Source: Capsaspora owczarzaki ATCC 30864 | Taxonomy: Eukaryota > Opisthokonta > Filasterea | Direction: 5' to 3' | NCBI RefSeq assembly: GCF_000151315.2 | Contig: NW_011887302.1 | Location: 434,001 to 498,000 of the forward strand | Length of the DNA: 64,000 bases | Shown here: in pieces, positions 1 through 12,000 of the stretch | Layout of the letters: each line of letters starts with the position of its first letter | Numbering within the stretch: position 1 is the first letter of the stretch | Notes under the pieces: model-generated | Databases searched by the model: none | Seen by the model: only the letters and a program-made list of their open reading frames with translations | What the model was told of the DNA's origin: nothing | Program-made: the position numbers and the translations under genes

Positions 1-1
1 G

Positions 2-3000
2 GTTGTTGACTGGCTCCTTGAACGTGGATCGCTCCTTTTCGAGCTTCCAGAATCCTCGTCGTACACTTCCATTCCGCGTTCGGCGACAGTCGCATTCACG
101 CTGTGCGCCTCCGCGCTCGAGACGATGATTGCGCACGTGCCAATCACGGATTTGACTGCCGATATCACGCTCGAGTGCGTGTCGACGTTGCGCTCCAAGA
201 TTCTTCGTCCGTTGTGCGCCACTCTGCGGGCGCTTCGACAATCACACCAAACTCTGCGCACCCCTTCTCGCGGTGGCGCGCAGCTCAAGCGCAGCGCCGA
301 TTCCGCTCTCGAGCCCGCCTCTACAAAGCGAGTCCGGGCGGCAGACCATTCCTCTCAGAGCGCCAATCCGCTCGCCAATGAGCTTGAGCAACGACTCTTG
401 TGTGTTTACTTTTCGCTGCTCGACCGTCTAGCTCGCTGTGAGTATGCTTGTCATGTAGCACTGCTCCAAGGTGGCCAGTCATCCTTGATTGTGCTGCAAG
501 GCTTTTACGAAACGGAAGAGGGCCGTCTCACCGCTCACGAGGTCGCCGCCGCGTGTGCTGATGCCAGTTGGATTCAAGTTTCTGTCTTTGGTGTAAGCTG
601 TGGTGTTGATGCACGCCCTAGTGTAGTTGGGCCGAATCCGTCTCATTTTCTGATCTTTTTGTATTTCTCGTCCGTTGTTCTGCAGCAACAATTTGCTGCC
701 GGTTGGATTCGATTGATCGATCTCGCCTCCACAGAGACCACCTGGGACCCGTCATTGGTCTCGGCCTTCCCAGTGATTAGCACCCTTCAAGACGAATTGG
801 CTGCCTGGTCTCAATTCCTGATCGACAGCCTCCCGCAGGTTGCCGAGAACGCTGGCAACGCTCGCCGATGGGACGGACATCCCTCATCTGTGGACGCAAG
901 CAACCGCCCGATGGCCACCATTGGCGCTATTGCCTCGGTTTTGCCAGTGTTCTCGTCGCGAAAACTGCTGTCCCAGATCGATAGTGTGGCACGCTTCATC
1001 AACAAACTGACGAGCTCGGCCAGCTTGTCGCCAACGAGCGCAGAAGGGTCGTCCGGTCAACTCGCCATGCGGCTGCTCAACGATCCAGCCTTCTCCGAGT
1101 TGACATTGTTGCATCACTCGCTCGTTGTTGCGTCGTGCACTCTGGCGTCCGAGCATCTGCTTGCCTTCGTCGCAAAGTGCGGTCGCTCGCCGGCCTCATC
1201 TGCCGCCCAGACAGCTGTTCGCAGCTTTGGCCTTGACACGCTCGACGACACTGCCGTGTCCCATTTTGTGGACGCACTCTATCCCTCTCGCCCAGCCGTC
1301 AATGTGCCTAGTGGTCGCAATGCAGGAATTGCAAAGGACATTGCCGCAGCCTGTGCCTCGTTGCAAGTACTCCGCCACCTGCCACTGGCTGCAACACAAG
1401 GAGAGCTGCAACAGCGTGTGCTTGCAGTGTTGCTTCCGCTCGACTGGCTGGCTGGTGCACTCGAGCTGGCAATTCCCACCGAAACCCGTGCATTTGTTCG
1501 AACTTTGACGGTGGAACTCTTCAATCTGATTGCCTGCCAGGGCCGTTGGGTGGAAGCCAGTGTCAAGTGGGCCACTTCTGCTGCTGCTGCACTGAGTGCG
1601 TCCGAGCCACTTCAGCTGCTCGAGCCGACCACACGCATCGTTGCCAACTCTGTCTCTCATCTGCTGTCGCAAACTTCGGCGGAAATGCAAGCCATCATGC
1701 GCACGCTGCTCGGCGTGGTGACTCTGGGCTGTGAACAAGACGCTGCCCGAATCGGCAAGGCAACAACTGCATCGCCGCGCTCGCTTCTTGTCGGGTTTGC
1801 CCTCGCGGATGTCGTCATCCGAGCCGTCACAGACCAGAAAGCCAGTGCGTCACACCAAAACGTCACATCGAGTGACACGCTGTCCAAGCACTTATTGCAA
1901 CCCGTGGCGCACGTGCTAGTCTCTTCCATCAACGGCCTGCTGGCACGCACCACCTTGGCCAACGAGCGTGCTTATGAAGTCATTTACGTGTTGGAAGTGG
2001 CGGCCAGCTGGCTCAACAAGCGCATGTCCAGCGTCACCCCTGCTGCCGATTCGTCCTCGGCAAAGACCGTTCAAGTGGAAACGCTGATTACCATGTGCAT
2101 TCAACTTGTCTGTCATCGTGTTTTGCACGCCGACGCTGCGTGGCTTGATCGGGCCGCTGAGCAAACCGAAACAATGGCGCAGCTCTCCGCTGCCTGCGAT
2201 GCCATCTTTGCCTGCGCGCTCGCCTACAGCTCCAGCCTGCGTTCGAACGCTGGCCAGAGTGCAGCCTCGCTCGCGTTCGGACCGCTGCTGGCGTCTATTT
2301 TTGCTGTTGAGCTTCGTTGCGCCCCGGGCTTGCTGCGCGCCAATGTGTCGCCTGTTGGCGCCAACGTTGTTGCGCTCGGTTTGACGTGGGAGTATCTTGC
2401 CACTTCGGTTGATCAGGCTGATTTCTCTCTGGTTGTTAGTCTGTTTGTCGGCGAGCTGCAACGTCTGCCAGTGACCGTCGCTGAGTGGGAGGCGCCGCGC
2501 GTCGATCGAGTGCGTCGCGCCCTCGAATGTCTGCTCCGTGTGCTATCCACCAAGCTGCCGGAATCGTCGCGGCGCTATCTTCGCCGAAATTTGGAGACTC
2601 TGCTGGTTGAACTGTCGACCACAGCCAACCGCGTGCTCCAAGCGTTGCATCTGCCCGTTGGGCATGTTGCCAGCATTGTTGCGCCCCTTGTGTCGTTGCT
2701 GTGCACCGTGTTGAGTTGCGCGTCCCATCTTTCTGGCCTCGATGGTGTGCAGCTGAGCGCTCGCGATGGCTCGCTCTTCCTCGCTCTGGCGCAAGGCATT
2801 TCTCTGCAACGGCTTGCGCCCACATTCGCGCTCAGCATTCCCCTCAAGGCCAACCTCTCGACCTTGCCTTTGAGCTCTTCCACTGGGGTAACTGATGCAG
2901 CAGCCTCGTCGGTTCACTACGGGCTCGGCGCGTTCGCCGCCCTGCTTCACGCCAAGTACATGATTCTCTTCAACTTGCTCCGTCGCCACGCCTCCTCCAT

Positions 3001-3517
3001 CTACGGAAATGTGCACATTCTTGTGCAGATTGTGCAGAGCTTTATTGACGATCTTTTGCGACGACTCGCAATGCACGGGCGAAATGTCCAGCTTTCCCTC
3101 GTGGATCACGATCGCCCGCACGTGTTTCAAGCGCAAGGCGATGGCCCGATTGAGCAACAGCCGTCAATCCTGCAAGCCGCGTTGCTGTCGGCCTTGGCCG
3201 AACAACCAGCAACGCTCATCTTCCGCGCTAGCATCGACGACGCTGCGCGTCTCATGGAAGAAGTTTCGGCCCACAAGGTGGCCATGTCCAAGTACGCGCC
3301 GTACCTGATCGCAAACTATCTGCAATCCGTGCGGCGCCATGGTCTTGATCACGAGTGTGCGCAACTTTTGGCTCGAGGAGTGTACAGCGTGATTGATCTC
3401 TGTGGCAAACACGAGCTTGCGTTGCTCCAAGCTGCCCTCGACGCTCCATCCCGCGCTCTGTTCAAGGGTATCTATGCCGACTATGGCACGTACCACAAGT
3501 ACAGTGGCAAATATTAA
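2..3517 (+). CDS. URB2: URB2/Npa2-like nucleolar ribosome-biogenesis protein, 5' end outside window
   Basis: The frame is already open at base 2, so the true start lies left of the window and at least 1140 residues are present. The C-terminal part matches the Urb2/Npa2 domain as I know it: a helical region ending with a run of GVYSVIDLCGKHEL type and the terminal motif FKGIYADYGTYHKY. Family role: nucleolar factor needed for early 60S (27S pre-rRNA) processing. The rest is alpha-helical, Leu/Ala-rich and without catalytic motifs, as expected for a solenoid. Bases 593-685 look like a 93-nt phase-0 intron (GTAAGC donor, TTCTGCAG acceptor) that happens to be free of stops, so it reads through; the residues it would encode are hydrophobic and unlike their surroundings. 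Convergent with the next gene. Confidence 0.8.
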   Translation, partial: VVDWLLERGSLLFELPESSSYTSIPRSATVAFTLCASALETMIAHVPITDLTADITLECVSTLRSKILRPLCATLRALRQSHQTLRTPSRGGAQLKRSADSALEPASTKRVRAADHSSQSANPLANELEQRLLCVYFSLLDRLARCEYACHVALLQGGQSSLIVLQGFYETEEGRLTAHEVAAACADASWIQVSVFGVSCGVDARPSVVGPNPSHFLIFLYFSSVVLQQQFAAGWIRLIDLASTETTWDPSLVSAFPVISTLQDELAAWSQFLIDSLPQVAENAGNARRWDGHPSSVDASNRPMATIGAIASVLPVFSSRKLLSQIDSVARFINKLTSSASLSPTSAEGSSGQLAMRLLNDPAFSELTLLHHSLVVASCTLASEHLLAFVAKCGRSPASSAAQTAVRSFGLDTLDDTAVSHFVDALYPSRPAVNVPSGRNAGIAKDIAAACASLQVLRHLPLAATQGELQQRVLAVLLPLDWLAGALELAIPTETRAFVRTLTVELFNLIACQGRWVEASVKWATSAAAALSASEPLQLLEPTTRIVANSVSHLLSQTSAEMQAIMRTLLGVVTLGCEQDAARIGKATTASPRSLLVGFALADVVIRAVTDQKASASHQNVTSSDTLSKHLLQPVAHVLVSSINGLLARTTLANERAYEVIYVLEVAASWLNKRMSSVTPAADSSSAKTVQVETLITMCIQLVCHRVLHADAAWLDRAAEQTETMAQLSAACDAIFACALAYSSSLRSNAGQSAASLAFGPLLASIFAVELRCAPGLLRANVSPVGANVVALGLTWEYLATSVDQADFSLVVSLFVGELQRLPVTVAEWEAPRVDRVRRALECLLRVLSTKLPESSRRYLRRNLETLLVELSTTANRVLQALHLPVGHVASIVAPLVSLLCTVLSCASHLSGLDGVQLSARDGSLFLALAQGISLQRLAPTFALSIPLKANLSTLPLSSSTGVTDAAASSVHYGLGAFAALLHAKYMILFNLLRRHASSIYGNVHILVQIVQSFIDDLLRRLAMHGRNVQLSLVDHDRPHVFQAQGDGPIEQQPSILQAALLSALAEQPATLIFRASIDDAARLMEEVSAHKVAMSKYAPYLIANYLQSVRRHGLDHECAQLLARGVYSVIDLCGKHELALLQAALDAPSRALFKGIYADYGTYHKYSGKY

Positions 3518-3773
3518 TTGCCATTTTGGTTGAGTTCGACTGCTTTGGGCTTTTTGGTGGAAGATGATTTCTGTAAAATAGAAGTTGTGTTTTTATTCTT
3601 TTTAAGTTTTTGTGTTGTTTTGCTTGATTTTTTTTGTTTTTGTGAGTGAATCACACATGGTTCTGATGTCGTTCAAAAATCAAAAAGACATAACATAACG
3701 CAGGAGATAGGGTACAGAACCAGGCCATAGCACCAAAAAAAAAAAAAAAAAGAGGATGCTAAAAAACCAAATT
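3518..3773. other. convergent intergenic spacer with A-run
   Basis: Short AT-rich spacer between the 3' ends of the URB2 gene and the hydrolase-like gene. It holds T-rich sequence and an A run near 3735-3751. No gene or RNA is visible in it. Confidence 0.5.
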
Positions 3774-6700
3774 TTACAACCGCTGAATCTCGCGCCGATC
3801 CCAGTTGTCGTACTGTGTGCGGATCCAGCCAGCAAGTGACTTTCCAATGTCATACAGAATCGAGTTAAGGGTAGCGCCGGGAATGACATTGAAGGTCTTG
3901 TTGGAGACGCGCGCGCTGGTCGACACAAACTCTTGCAGCAGAGACGGAACAAGGACCTCGTCTTGGGAACCAACCCACATGGAGAAGGGCTTGTCCACAT
4001 TCGCCAGGGCTTTGCGACCATCGTGCATGACAGCAGACTGAACGGCGTTGGAAGTGAGGGAAGTCACCAACGCAGACGGGTTGAGAGCATCTTGGAAGAA
4101 GGCTCGCGAGACCACGTCGGCAACGTCGTCATTCGACGACGAGTAGCCAGAGTCTTGGCTCGACCGCTTCATGCGCTGCCGTTCGATGGACTCGTCGGTC
4201 ACTGACGTCGTCGACTCTGGCAGGGTCATGTCGCTCGTGTCCAACTTGCTCAGCTTGTGTGCCTGGAACGAGACGCGATGGCCGAGCGGCTGAATCATGG
4301 AACTGAAGGCACGCGCTGACATTCGGCCCGAAAACACATTGAGATACTTTTGGGCGTTCGGTGTCATGGCCTTGACAAGGAAGGGCGACACAAAAGCGTA
4401 GCCATCCACACGCTCGCGCTTGTCCCAGTTGGCGTAGTTGAGCACAATATTGCCACCAATACCATGGCCGACCAGGATCAGCGGGAGAGTCGCAGTCGCG
4501 TTCCAGCGAATCATGCGGACAAGGGTGCGGATGTCCTTCCAGATGGCGGTGGACGAGGGCGCGTCACCTCGCGGACCGCCGCTCATGCCGTTACCGCGAC
4601 TGTCCATCAAGTAGGTGTTGACTCCGGCTTTGCTCAGCTGCTCGGCAACGACCATACGGTGGTAGCTGTTGAATCCCAAGCCGACGACAAAAAGCACAGT
4701 GGCTGTTTGCCGCGACGTTGGGGCGGCGGGGAAATACCGATAGGCAAGACGGATGCCATCGAACGCCTCGACGTAGTTGGCCGGGTGCGTGGCTTGCAGG
4801 CGTTGGGCGGCCTCGACGATCGGGTAGAAGGATGCCAGCGTGAGGTCGGGGAAGAGGGGACAGCTGTCGTTGACAACAGGAAGCGGAGTGGTCTCTGCGC
4901 TGGAGGACGAGCGAGTCGAGTCCATGGACGAGCCATGCGACGAGCCCATCGACGAGGATCGCGACGACCCGTTGCGCCAGCTGCTGGCCCGAGAATTCTT
5001 ACCACCGTTGGACGACTTCCATGAAGCACCGCTGCCGGTGCGAGCAGCAGATGGGTGGGAGGGCGCAAAGTCGCTGCTCTGCGCCTCTGGCGAGTGGACG
5101 GAGAAGGAAAGGCGACGAGCTTCGTCGTCGTATGTCACGTCGTCGAAAAGCGTGGCAGTGTCTGCGCGGTCGTCCTCCTCATCACTGTCAGTGTCAACAT
5201 CAGCCAAAGCGCCGCTTAGCATCTGGTGGATGGCATCCTCGTTGTCGAACGAATCAAACGTCCGGAGATCCCGGGGAGAATCGGTCGGGCTCTGCGGATC
5301 GGCTGCCGTGCCGTTGTTCGCGTGAAGACGGATTGCTCGGCGCAACATTGCCGCGCCGGCAGCACCCTTGCCCTCCTGAGCCACTCGTGAAAGTAGGGCG
5401 TTGCCATGGCGAGTAACAAGAAGTTGGCGGGTGCGCTCAAGCAGACGCTGCTGCGAGTTGACCAGCGACGCAAAAAAGGTCATTTGAACGAGATTGCGCT
5501 GCGCGACTTGGCCAGCGAGATGAGCCTTCCAAGGCTCCACGGTTGACGAATTGGCGATCGCCTCGAGCGCTTCAACTTGGGAACTCAGAGTCAGCGAGCG
5601 GCGAGACTCGGTTTCTGAGGAAGCGAGGCTCAGCGACGAGCCAGATGCGGACGAGGGCATGGACGAGGAAGAAGAAGAGGCAGTGCGGCTTGTAGTAGTA
5701 GTGGTAGTGGTGGTGGTGGTGGTGGTGGTGGTGGTACTCGGGGTCGTCGGCGTGGAGGAGGACGACTTTTTGCCGGCGGGGTTGGTGGGCGCCGGCGACA
5801 ACGACACGTGCTCTGATTGCGCCGCTTTGAGGTAGAGGTCGCGACGAGCCTTTGCCGCTGCACACATGGCTGGACGCCGCAAAATGGATGTCACGCAAGG
5901 GGCTGACACCTTCTCTTGGACAACAGCAGGAGCTCCAGCCTTTGGGCGCGTTCCAATACCGAGACAAATGCGCAGCTTGCCCAGGACGATGCCTGTGGAC
6001 TCTTCGACAAAGTAGAGAGTACGCTGGATTTGCAGCAGGTGCGTCTTTTGGTACTCACGCAGGAGCTTGGGTGGCAACAGCATGGAAATGTTGCACATGA
6101 CGGGTTCGAGCTCGCCATGCTCGTTTCGCTCCAATTCAACAACGTTGCTGTCGGACTCGGTTTCGTTCTGGTCAAAGGACAAGGATGACGAGCTGGAGCC
6201 GTTGGACATGAAGGAGGCGTGGCGCTTGGAGGTGTCGCCCGTCACAGCGTCGACAGAGCCGTTGGTCATCGTCACCGCTGCAGCTGCGGCATGGTTTGCT
6301 GCGGCAACAAACGACGTTTGGACGGGAAAGGATGCGGGAGCGGAGCTGGACGAAGCGTCAACGCGCTGAATCGATGCCACGGAACACTTGTTGCGCATCT
6401 CCACCACATACGGCGCAGTCCGGCCCTCCAAATCGCCCAGGTTGATGAAACGAGCGAGAGCATCTTCCTTGCCCTGGGCGGCGCTCTTGATCAAGCCCGC
6501 AATATGGCTCTTCTTATCGGCAGTCACAATGCAAAACCCGTGAATGGTGCGGTGCGGAATGCGAAAGGACAGCTGCAGCGATGTCGGGCTGCCTTCGAAA
6601 ATGGACGGCACGCCGTCTGGTTGTGTCATGTTGTGCAGTTTCAATTGCTGCGGATCGTAGATGAATGTCGATGCGGATTCGTCCTCCCACTTGGTGAATG

Positions 6701-6861
6701 CGACTTGGTGCAGCAAGAAGGACGTTGGTTCGTTGTTTTTGACCTGCAAAACATCAAAAACATTTGCAGCAACAACAACAAACAAACAAAAAGCAGAAAA
6801 TAAGTGAGAATTGTAGTTGGCTCAAAATGTCGACAAATCTGAGAATGGCGGGGTTTTTTTT

Positions 6862-6900
<39 letters not shown>

Positions 6901-7525
6901 AAGCCAAGAAACATTAAAAGCGCCGACATTTGAGTTTGTTGGCCCCATACGACCAAATGCCGCTCGTTTTTTCGCCCCCTTCGCGTGACTCTGAGCAATG
7001 CGTCCACAGCGCCATGGAGACTCATCCGTCCTGTCGAGAGGACAGCCGCGGGGGCCCGAGTCGTAACGCAAACGGAGCTTGGGGGGCTTGGACGAAGGTG
7101 GAGGAAAGGCCGAAAGCACGGAGACTTCAACGGGCAAAATGTACCCCCAGCGTTGTTGGCCCCTTCGTGTTGCCCCTCGCGCGTCATCGCGTCTCTGTGG
7201 CATTCGAAATAATCATCAACCCACTGGCCGGCCACCCTGGCAGCCGGCTTCGAAGGGCAGCACTCAGCTTCGAGCAGAGAAGCGGAAATGGAAAAGCGAT
7301 GGGAAAACTCTATTTTCCGCACTCTCCACTCCAACTCTCTATGGGTCGTCCATTGAAGGAGCGGCACGAGCTGATATTCGTATGCTTGAGTTGTTCTGAT
7401 GTGGCCGCCTGAGCCCAAGCAAAATTTACCATGAAGTTTGGCTTGAGCGACGTGACGGCCTGCAGCGTGATGCCTGGATGCGTCGATCCACTCGCGCGCA
7501 GAAACTCGAACGACAAGCGCACCAT
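3774..7525 (-). CDS. alpha/beta-hydrolase-fold protein, probably catalytically dead, with Ser-rich middle
   Basis: Two exons on the minus strand: 7430-7525 (32 codons, starting MVRLSFEF) and 3774-6743; 1021 residues. The intron (6744-7429) has donor GTAAAT and acceptor TTTTGCAG and keeps phase 0. Residues about 1-190 form an unassigned domain. The middle is Ser/Thr-rich low complexity, including a poly-Thr run encoded near 5695-5740. The C-terminal part (about 690-1021) is a monoacylglycerol-lipase/lysophospholipase-like alpha/beta hydrolase, with VVGLGFNSYHRM, MDSRGNGMSGGPRG and VGHGIGG. In the family the last motif is GHSxGG; here the nucleophile Ser is Gly (codon GGT near 4462). The usual His near the C-terminus is also missing (PGATLNSIL), while the acid site (GSQDEVL) remains. 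I infer a non-catalytic protein. A divergent 277-bp spacer separates it from the next gene. Confidence 0.75.
6744..7429 (-). other. long intron of the hydrolase-like gene with a homopolymer tract
   Basis: A 686-nt intron, long for this window. It contains a T run of more than 30 bases around 6866-6899 (A run in the transcript). Several overlapping open frames exist but none looks coding. Confidence 0.6.
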
Positions 7526-7802
7526 GTTGTTTGCACAAAGAAAAAAAAGACTGGATTTTTTTGCTTTTCGGCTGAGTCGCTTCGTTGAGTACGTGTGATG
7601 TAATAGCAATACTTTGTTGCAATGATGGCACAATATGGAACGACAAGTGTCTTTTGTCTCAATGTTTGGGCAGTCGCGCGGAAACAGTTCAAAAGCGGAG
7701 CAACGGAAGGTTTTCGACAAAAAGCCAGTCTTTTTTTTCTTATTTTTTGTATTTTTCAAAAACAAAAATCTCCGCGTTGCTTTTTCCGCTTCTGAGCAAA
7801 AG

Positions 7803-8928
7803 ATGAACGTTGCATTGTATTCAACGCCGCGCTTTGGCGCTCTGAAGCACACGATACAAAGCGAGGAACAGCGCAACAGCAGTAGCGGCGATGATGTTGC
7901 ACAGCCACCGTCATCACCCTCCAACAACAGCAGCCATCAGCATGAAGATGCGCAAGATTTGCTCTCGTTCGGCACCCACTGTGACGTCAAGGACTGCCGC
8001 CAGCTCGATTTCCTGCCATTCCGCTGCGACTCTTGCACACAAACATTCTGGTGAGTCTATGAGGAATTGTTGCTGAGTGATGGGACTTCAAAATGGAGCA
8101 ACGAAAAGCCTCGATTCGAGAAACAAAAAAGGTTTCAAACTACAGAAGCGTTTTGGTCGTTCCAGCTCGTTCCATGTCGTAAACCTTTTCCATTCAATGC
8201 TCACCTTGCAACCCAAACATTTCGCATTTTGCTCAGCTTGGATCATCGAACGTACGAGTCTCACAAGTGCAGTGCCGCTCCCAATCAAGACGTCAGTAGT
8301 TGAATGTTCCAGAAATGGTTTTTGGGTTTTCGGGAAATGCTCGAGTCAGTCAAAGAAGCTAACACTGGATTTGCCCCCTGCCCCTACTGTCACTCGCAGA
8401 TTCGAATTCCAGAATGTCCAAAGTGCCAGCAAAAGATTCAACGTCCGCGGGGATCCGATGCAGCCGCGCAGGTAAGGCGCCAAAAAAAATGCATGCGGTT
8501 CAACGCTGCTCAACGTTGACTCTTTCCTTTGCACGCACTAATCTTTCCCCCTGCACTCGAATACACCTCACGTAGATCCAAAAGCATATTGCAAGTGGGT
8601 GCCGAGACCTTGTACTCCTGGCCCCGCGACGCAAATGCAACCACAAGGGCTGCAAAAATACAGAAGCGCTATCGTTCAAGTGCAATCGATGCGAGCACCA
8701 GTTTTGTATCAAGTACGTATTGGGTGTATTTGCAATGGAAATGGACGTACAGTGCTCATTGCATGTTGACTGAACGATGCACAATTTGTATGGTGACCTG
8801 CTTGCAGACACATGCGAGTCCAGGACCACACCTGCTCAAGCCAAAGCATTCCTCCTTCTGGCAGCGACGCTCACCGACTTGCCAAGCCAGGACAGTCTGC
8901 CTTGAAACGAGCCATCACGGCGTACTGA
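7803..8928 (+). CDS. ZFAND2: AN1-type zinc-finger protein, ZFAND2/AIRAP type
   Basis: Five exons: 7803-8050, 8237-8291, 8400-8471, 8576-8712, 8808-8928; 210 residues. Splicing restores two AN1 fingers. The first (about residues 60-95) has CDVKDC, FLPFRCDSC, TFCLDHR and HKC. The second (about 140-185) has KCNHKGC, FKCNRC, FCIKH and HTC. A CPKC...HIASGC linker lies between them, the layout of ZFAND2A/B and yeast Cuz1. Family role: proteasome- and p97-associated factors that respond to arsenite or protein stress. No clear ubiquitin-interacting motif or CaaX box is seen in the short C-terminus, which ends ALKRAITAY. The 60-residue Ser-rich N-terminus is an extension. The second intron uses donor GTCAGT. 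The gene ends 91 bp from the convergent EXOC1 stop. Confidence 0.85.
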
Positions 8929-9019
8929 TTTTAATCGCTTGCTCATGTCTTGGTTTGTAGAATATACTGTATTATACTGTCTGCTCGCATTCTCCCACAA
9001 AGTTGAAGGAAATTCACGA

Positions 9020-12000
9020 CTACTGCGATCGGGAAAGCTCTGAAAAGTACGACAAGAGGTCGGAAATGTTAAACTCGAGGGTAATTTGCGAGCCTGGATA
9101 GCACCGCCGAATCAGATCCTCGAACGACTTGTACTGTGCGAGGAATTGCTCTTGGACGGAACGCCACACGACCTGGAGCAGAGAGGCTTCCTCGGACAGG
9201 TGCTTTTGCACCTTTTGATAAATGTGCTCGAGACCTTTCTTGACCTGCGAACGTGAAATTCACAGCTTTGAGTTGGTTGAAGAACGTGTCGCATCGCACT
9301 CAATCTCGACACAACGGCCGTCGACAAACCTCTTTGCCAGGATATTCCTTGATAATCTTTTTCAACTCTTGCTTTGAGTACTTGACTTGGAAGCCAATTT
9401 CATCTTCTCGAATGCCTCCGTCAATTCCCTTTTGAACTCCTTCAAAGAATTTCTGTTCGTTCAAAGATTGAGCGGGCCACGAAAAAGCGCTGTTCCATCA
9501 TCAAAGCGTTTTCAACATTGCAAAAAAAAGAGGCGCTTACACTCAGCTTCTCTAACGGCGAACCAAGAATGCTGGTGACATAGCCGTCAATGTTGTGCTT
9601 GTACTCTTGCTGCGCTTGCTTGCGGAAGGGCTCGATGCATGCAACCCGCTTCAGTGACATTTGCTGGAAGATTCCATGATAGTTTTCTGCCATTTCGGAA
9701 AGGACCAGCGAAATCAGTCAAGTTGTGTTGCTCAACGGTAAAGCGTGACAGAGCACTGTCGCGGCTTACCGAAGCGAACAACATCGCCGTGCTTGCAGTC
9801 AGAGGCAATGCGTTCAATGCCATCAAAGACAGCCTCGGCAATGGCGACAAACGCCGGATCGACTGACGACGCCTTTTTCCAGCCTTCAACCAGCAATTGC
9901 ATTGTTGACACAAAGTCCTGATCCCCGTACAGCAATGACAGCTTCTTGATGAGTATATTCATTCATCCATATCAAGCAACCGTCACTTTCCAGTGCAATG
10001 CTCACCGTGAATTTGAGAACAAATGGCAAAACACCTGGTTTGGCCTTCTTGGTGGTCTTGGCATCTTCAATGTGTCGCTTTTGCTCGTCCTACAACCATG
10101 AAAGTGTGCATATGTGAGAATCAGATTTCCAAACGCGATCGGCCATCGCAGCAACAACACTGAGACTGCCACACGCACAATAAACTTGTCAAACTCGCGA
10201 CGCGCCAGCTGGAAAATCCTCGTGAGCAATGCAGTCAAGAAATTACTCTTGCCGGCGTGCTCTTCAAGGCAACTGTCGACTTTGACCATCACAATCAACG
10301 TGTTGAAATGCTCGAGGCGGTTGCCCAAGTCCAGAAGCGACTGCAGCTCGCCTTCGAGCCACCCTTGCGTTTCGACGAGAATCGAGGTGATTCGCGGGTG
10401 CGTTTCGTGATGCGAGTCGACAACCATGCGGCTGTCAGAGTCCCCACATCAAAAAAAAAGGCATAGCCAAATAGAACGTGAGCTCTTTCCGAAAAAACAC
10501 AAAGCAACACATACACCACCGCCCAAAAAACAATTCACCGTTACCTGGTCTCCTCGGCAGAACGCACGGAAGCGGTCGAACCAGTGCGCTTGTGTGACTT
10601 GCTTGGTGCACGGAGAGACGTGGCAGCAGGACTGCTGCCAGCGCTGCCAGTGCTGGTGCTGGAACTGTTGTCCGCGAGAGGCGAAGAAGCGTCGACATCA
10701 GAGATGCTGAGCCGCTTGTTGCCGCTCGAGTGACCCTCAGGAACACTCAGCAGACCGGCCATTGCGGATGACTGCGCAGGTTTGTCCTTGAGATCGAAAA
10801 ACTCGAAAACGAACGCCTGCTCGGCCAAGACAAGGGGCACCACCAAGGCCAGCGCGCGATCGAAGGCTTGGTCAAAGCGAATGCGCTCCTTGGCACTTGA
10901 TCCAGGCATCATTGGGATGAGCACCTCCTCGCCGTCGCGCGCATCTGCTGTAGAACTCGTGGTCGTCAACAGAGGTCCTCCGGAAGTCTGCACGTGTACT
11001 TTGAAGGAGAACTTTCCTGCTGCGCCCTTGGCACCGGCTTGCGCTGCGTGCCGGAGTTGCTCAAAGACCGCCTTGCCGTCATCCTTGTAAATGCGCCCGA
11101 CCACTTGCATGTAGCTACGCGTCAGCGCCTCAAACTGTGCCGAATCTGTAGCCCGGAGCCACTTGAGCAGCGGAGTGTACATGAGCATGTTGCTGTGGCG
11201 ATTCGAGTGGTTCCTTGCCATGGGAGCCGAGGCCGTTGGGGCAAATGGTGGAGCCGGTGCGCTGGCAGCCCCGGTGCTACTCACGATACTGGGTGCTGCC
11301 ACGGGAAGCTGGAGCTGGTTGACCTGGTACTGCTGCAATGTCCGGGATGCCTCGATCCCAAGTGCTGCCACCATACTCGGGAGGACTGGCTCGAACGACT
11401 TTTGGGCATACATGCGCTCCATGAACTGAGCCAGTCGCTCGACAAACTTTTGCCTCAGCACGGCAAAGTACTTTCGCCGCTGCTTGACTGCGGTCATATT
11501 GGTGAGACCATTCAGGGCGCCCTCCTGATCAAAGATTCGGCGCAATCGGGCAGACGCAGTGATGGCCTTGCGCAAGTCACCAGCCATGGCCAAGTCGCCC
11601 GTTTCGAGCACGCTCAGCACGGACGGGTCGACGTCCAGTTCGTCGACGATGCCTTCAACGCGCGACTGGATGCTGCGGTAGTTTTCAGTCTGCACGCGGA
11701 CAAAGCCATGTTTGGCCTCCATGGCTTCGACATTTTGGCGCAGCTTGTCGACCACGCCGTCATACTTGTCAATGAATGACTCGAGCCGGTCGAGCTCGGT
11801 CTGCGCGCGGTCAAAGTGGCCCACGAGCAGGTCGATTTGCATTTCGGAGGAGAGCAGCGCATGAATGTTGGCCGAGTCCAAGCCGTGGAGCTCGTGCTGG
11901 AGCTTGTCCATGAAGCCCTCGGCATCTGCCACAGCCGTCTCGTACGCTGACAAGAACGACTCCATGTCACGTTCCTCCTGCTCGTTGAGTTCGCGATCGT

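Noticed and set aside
5690-5745. GGT/ACC trinucleotide repeat as a possible non-coding element
   Set aside because: It lies inside the hydrolase-like coding exon and encodes a poly-Thr run in frame.
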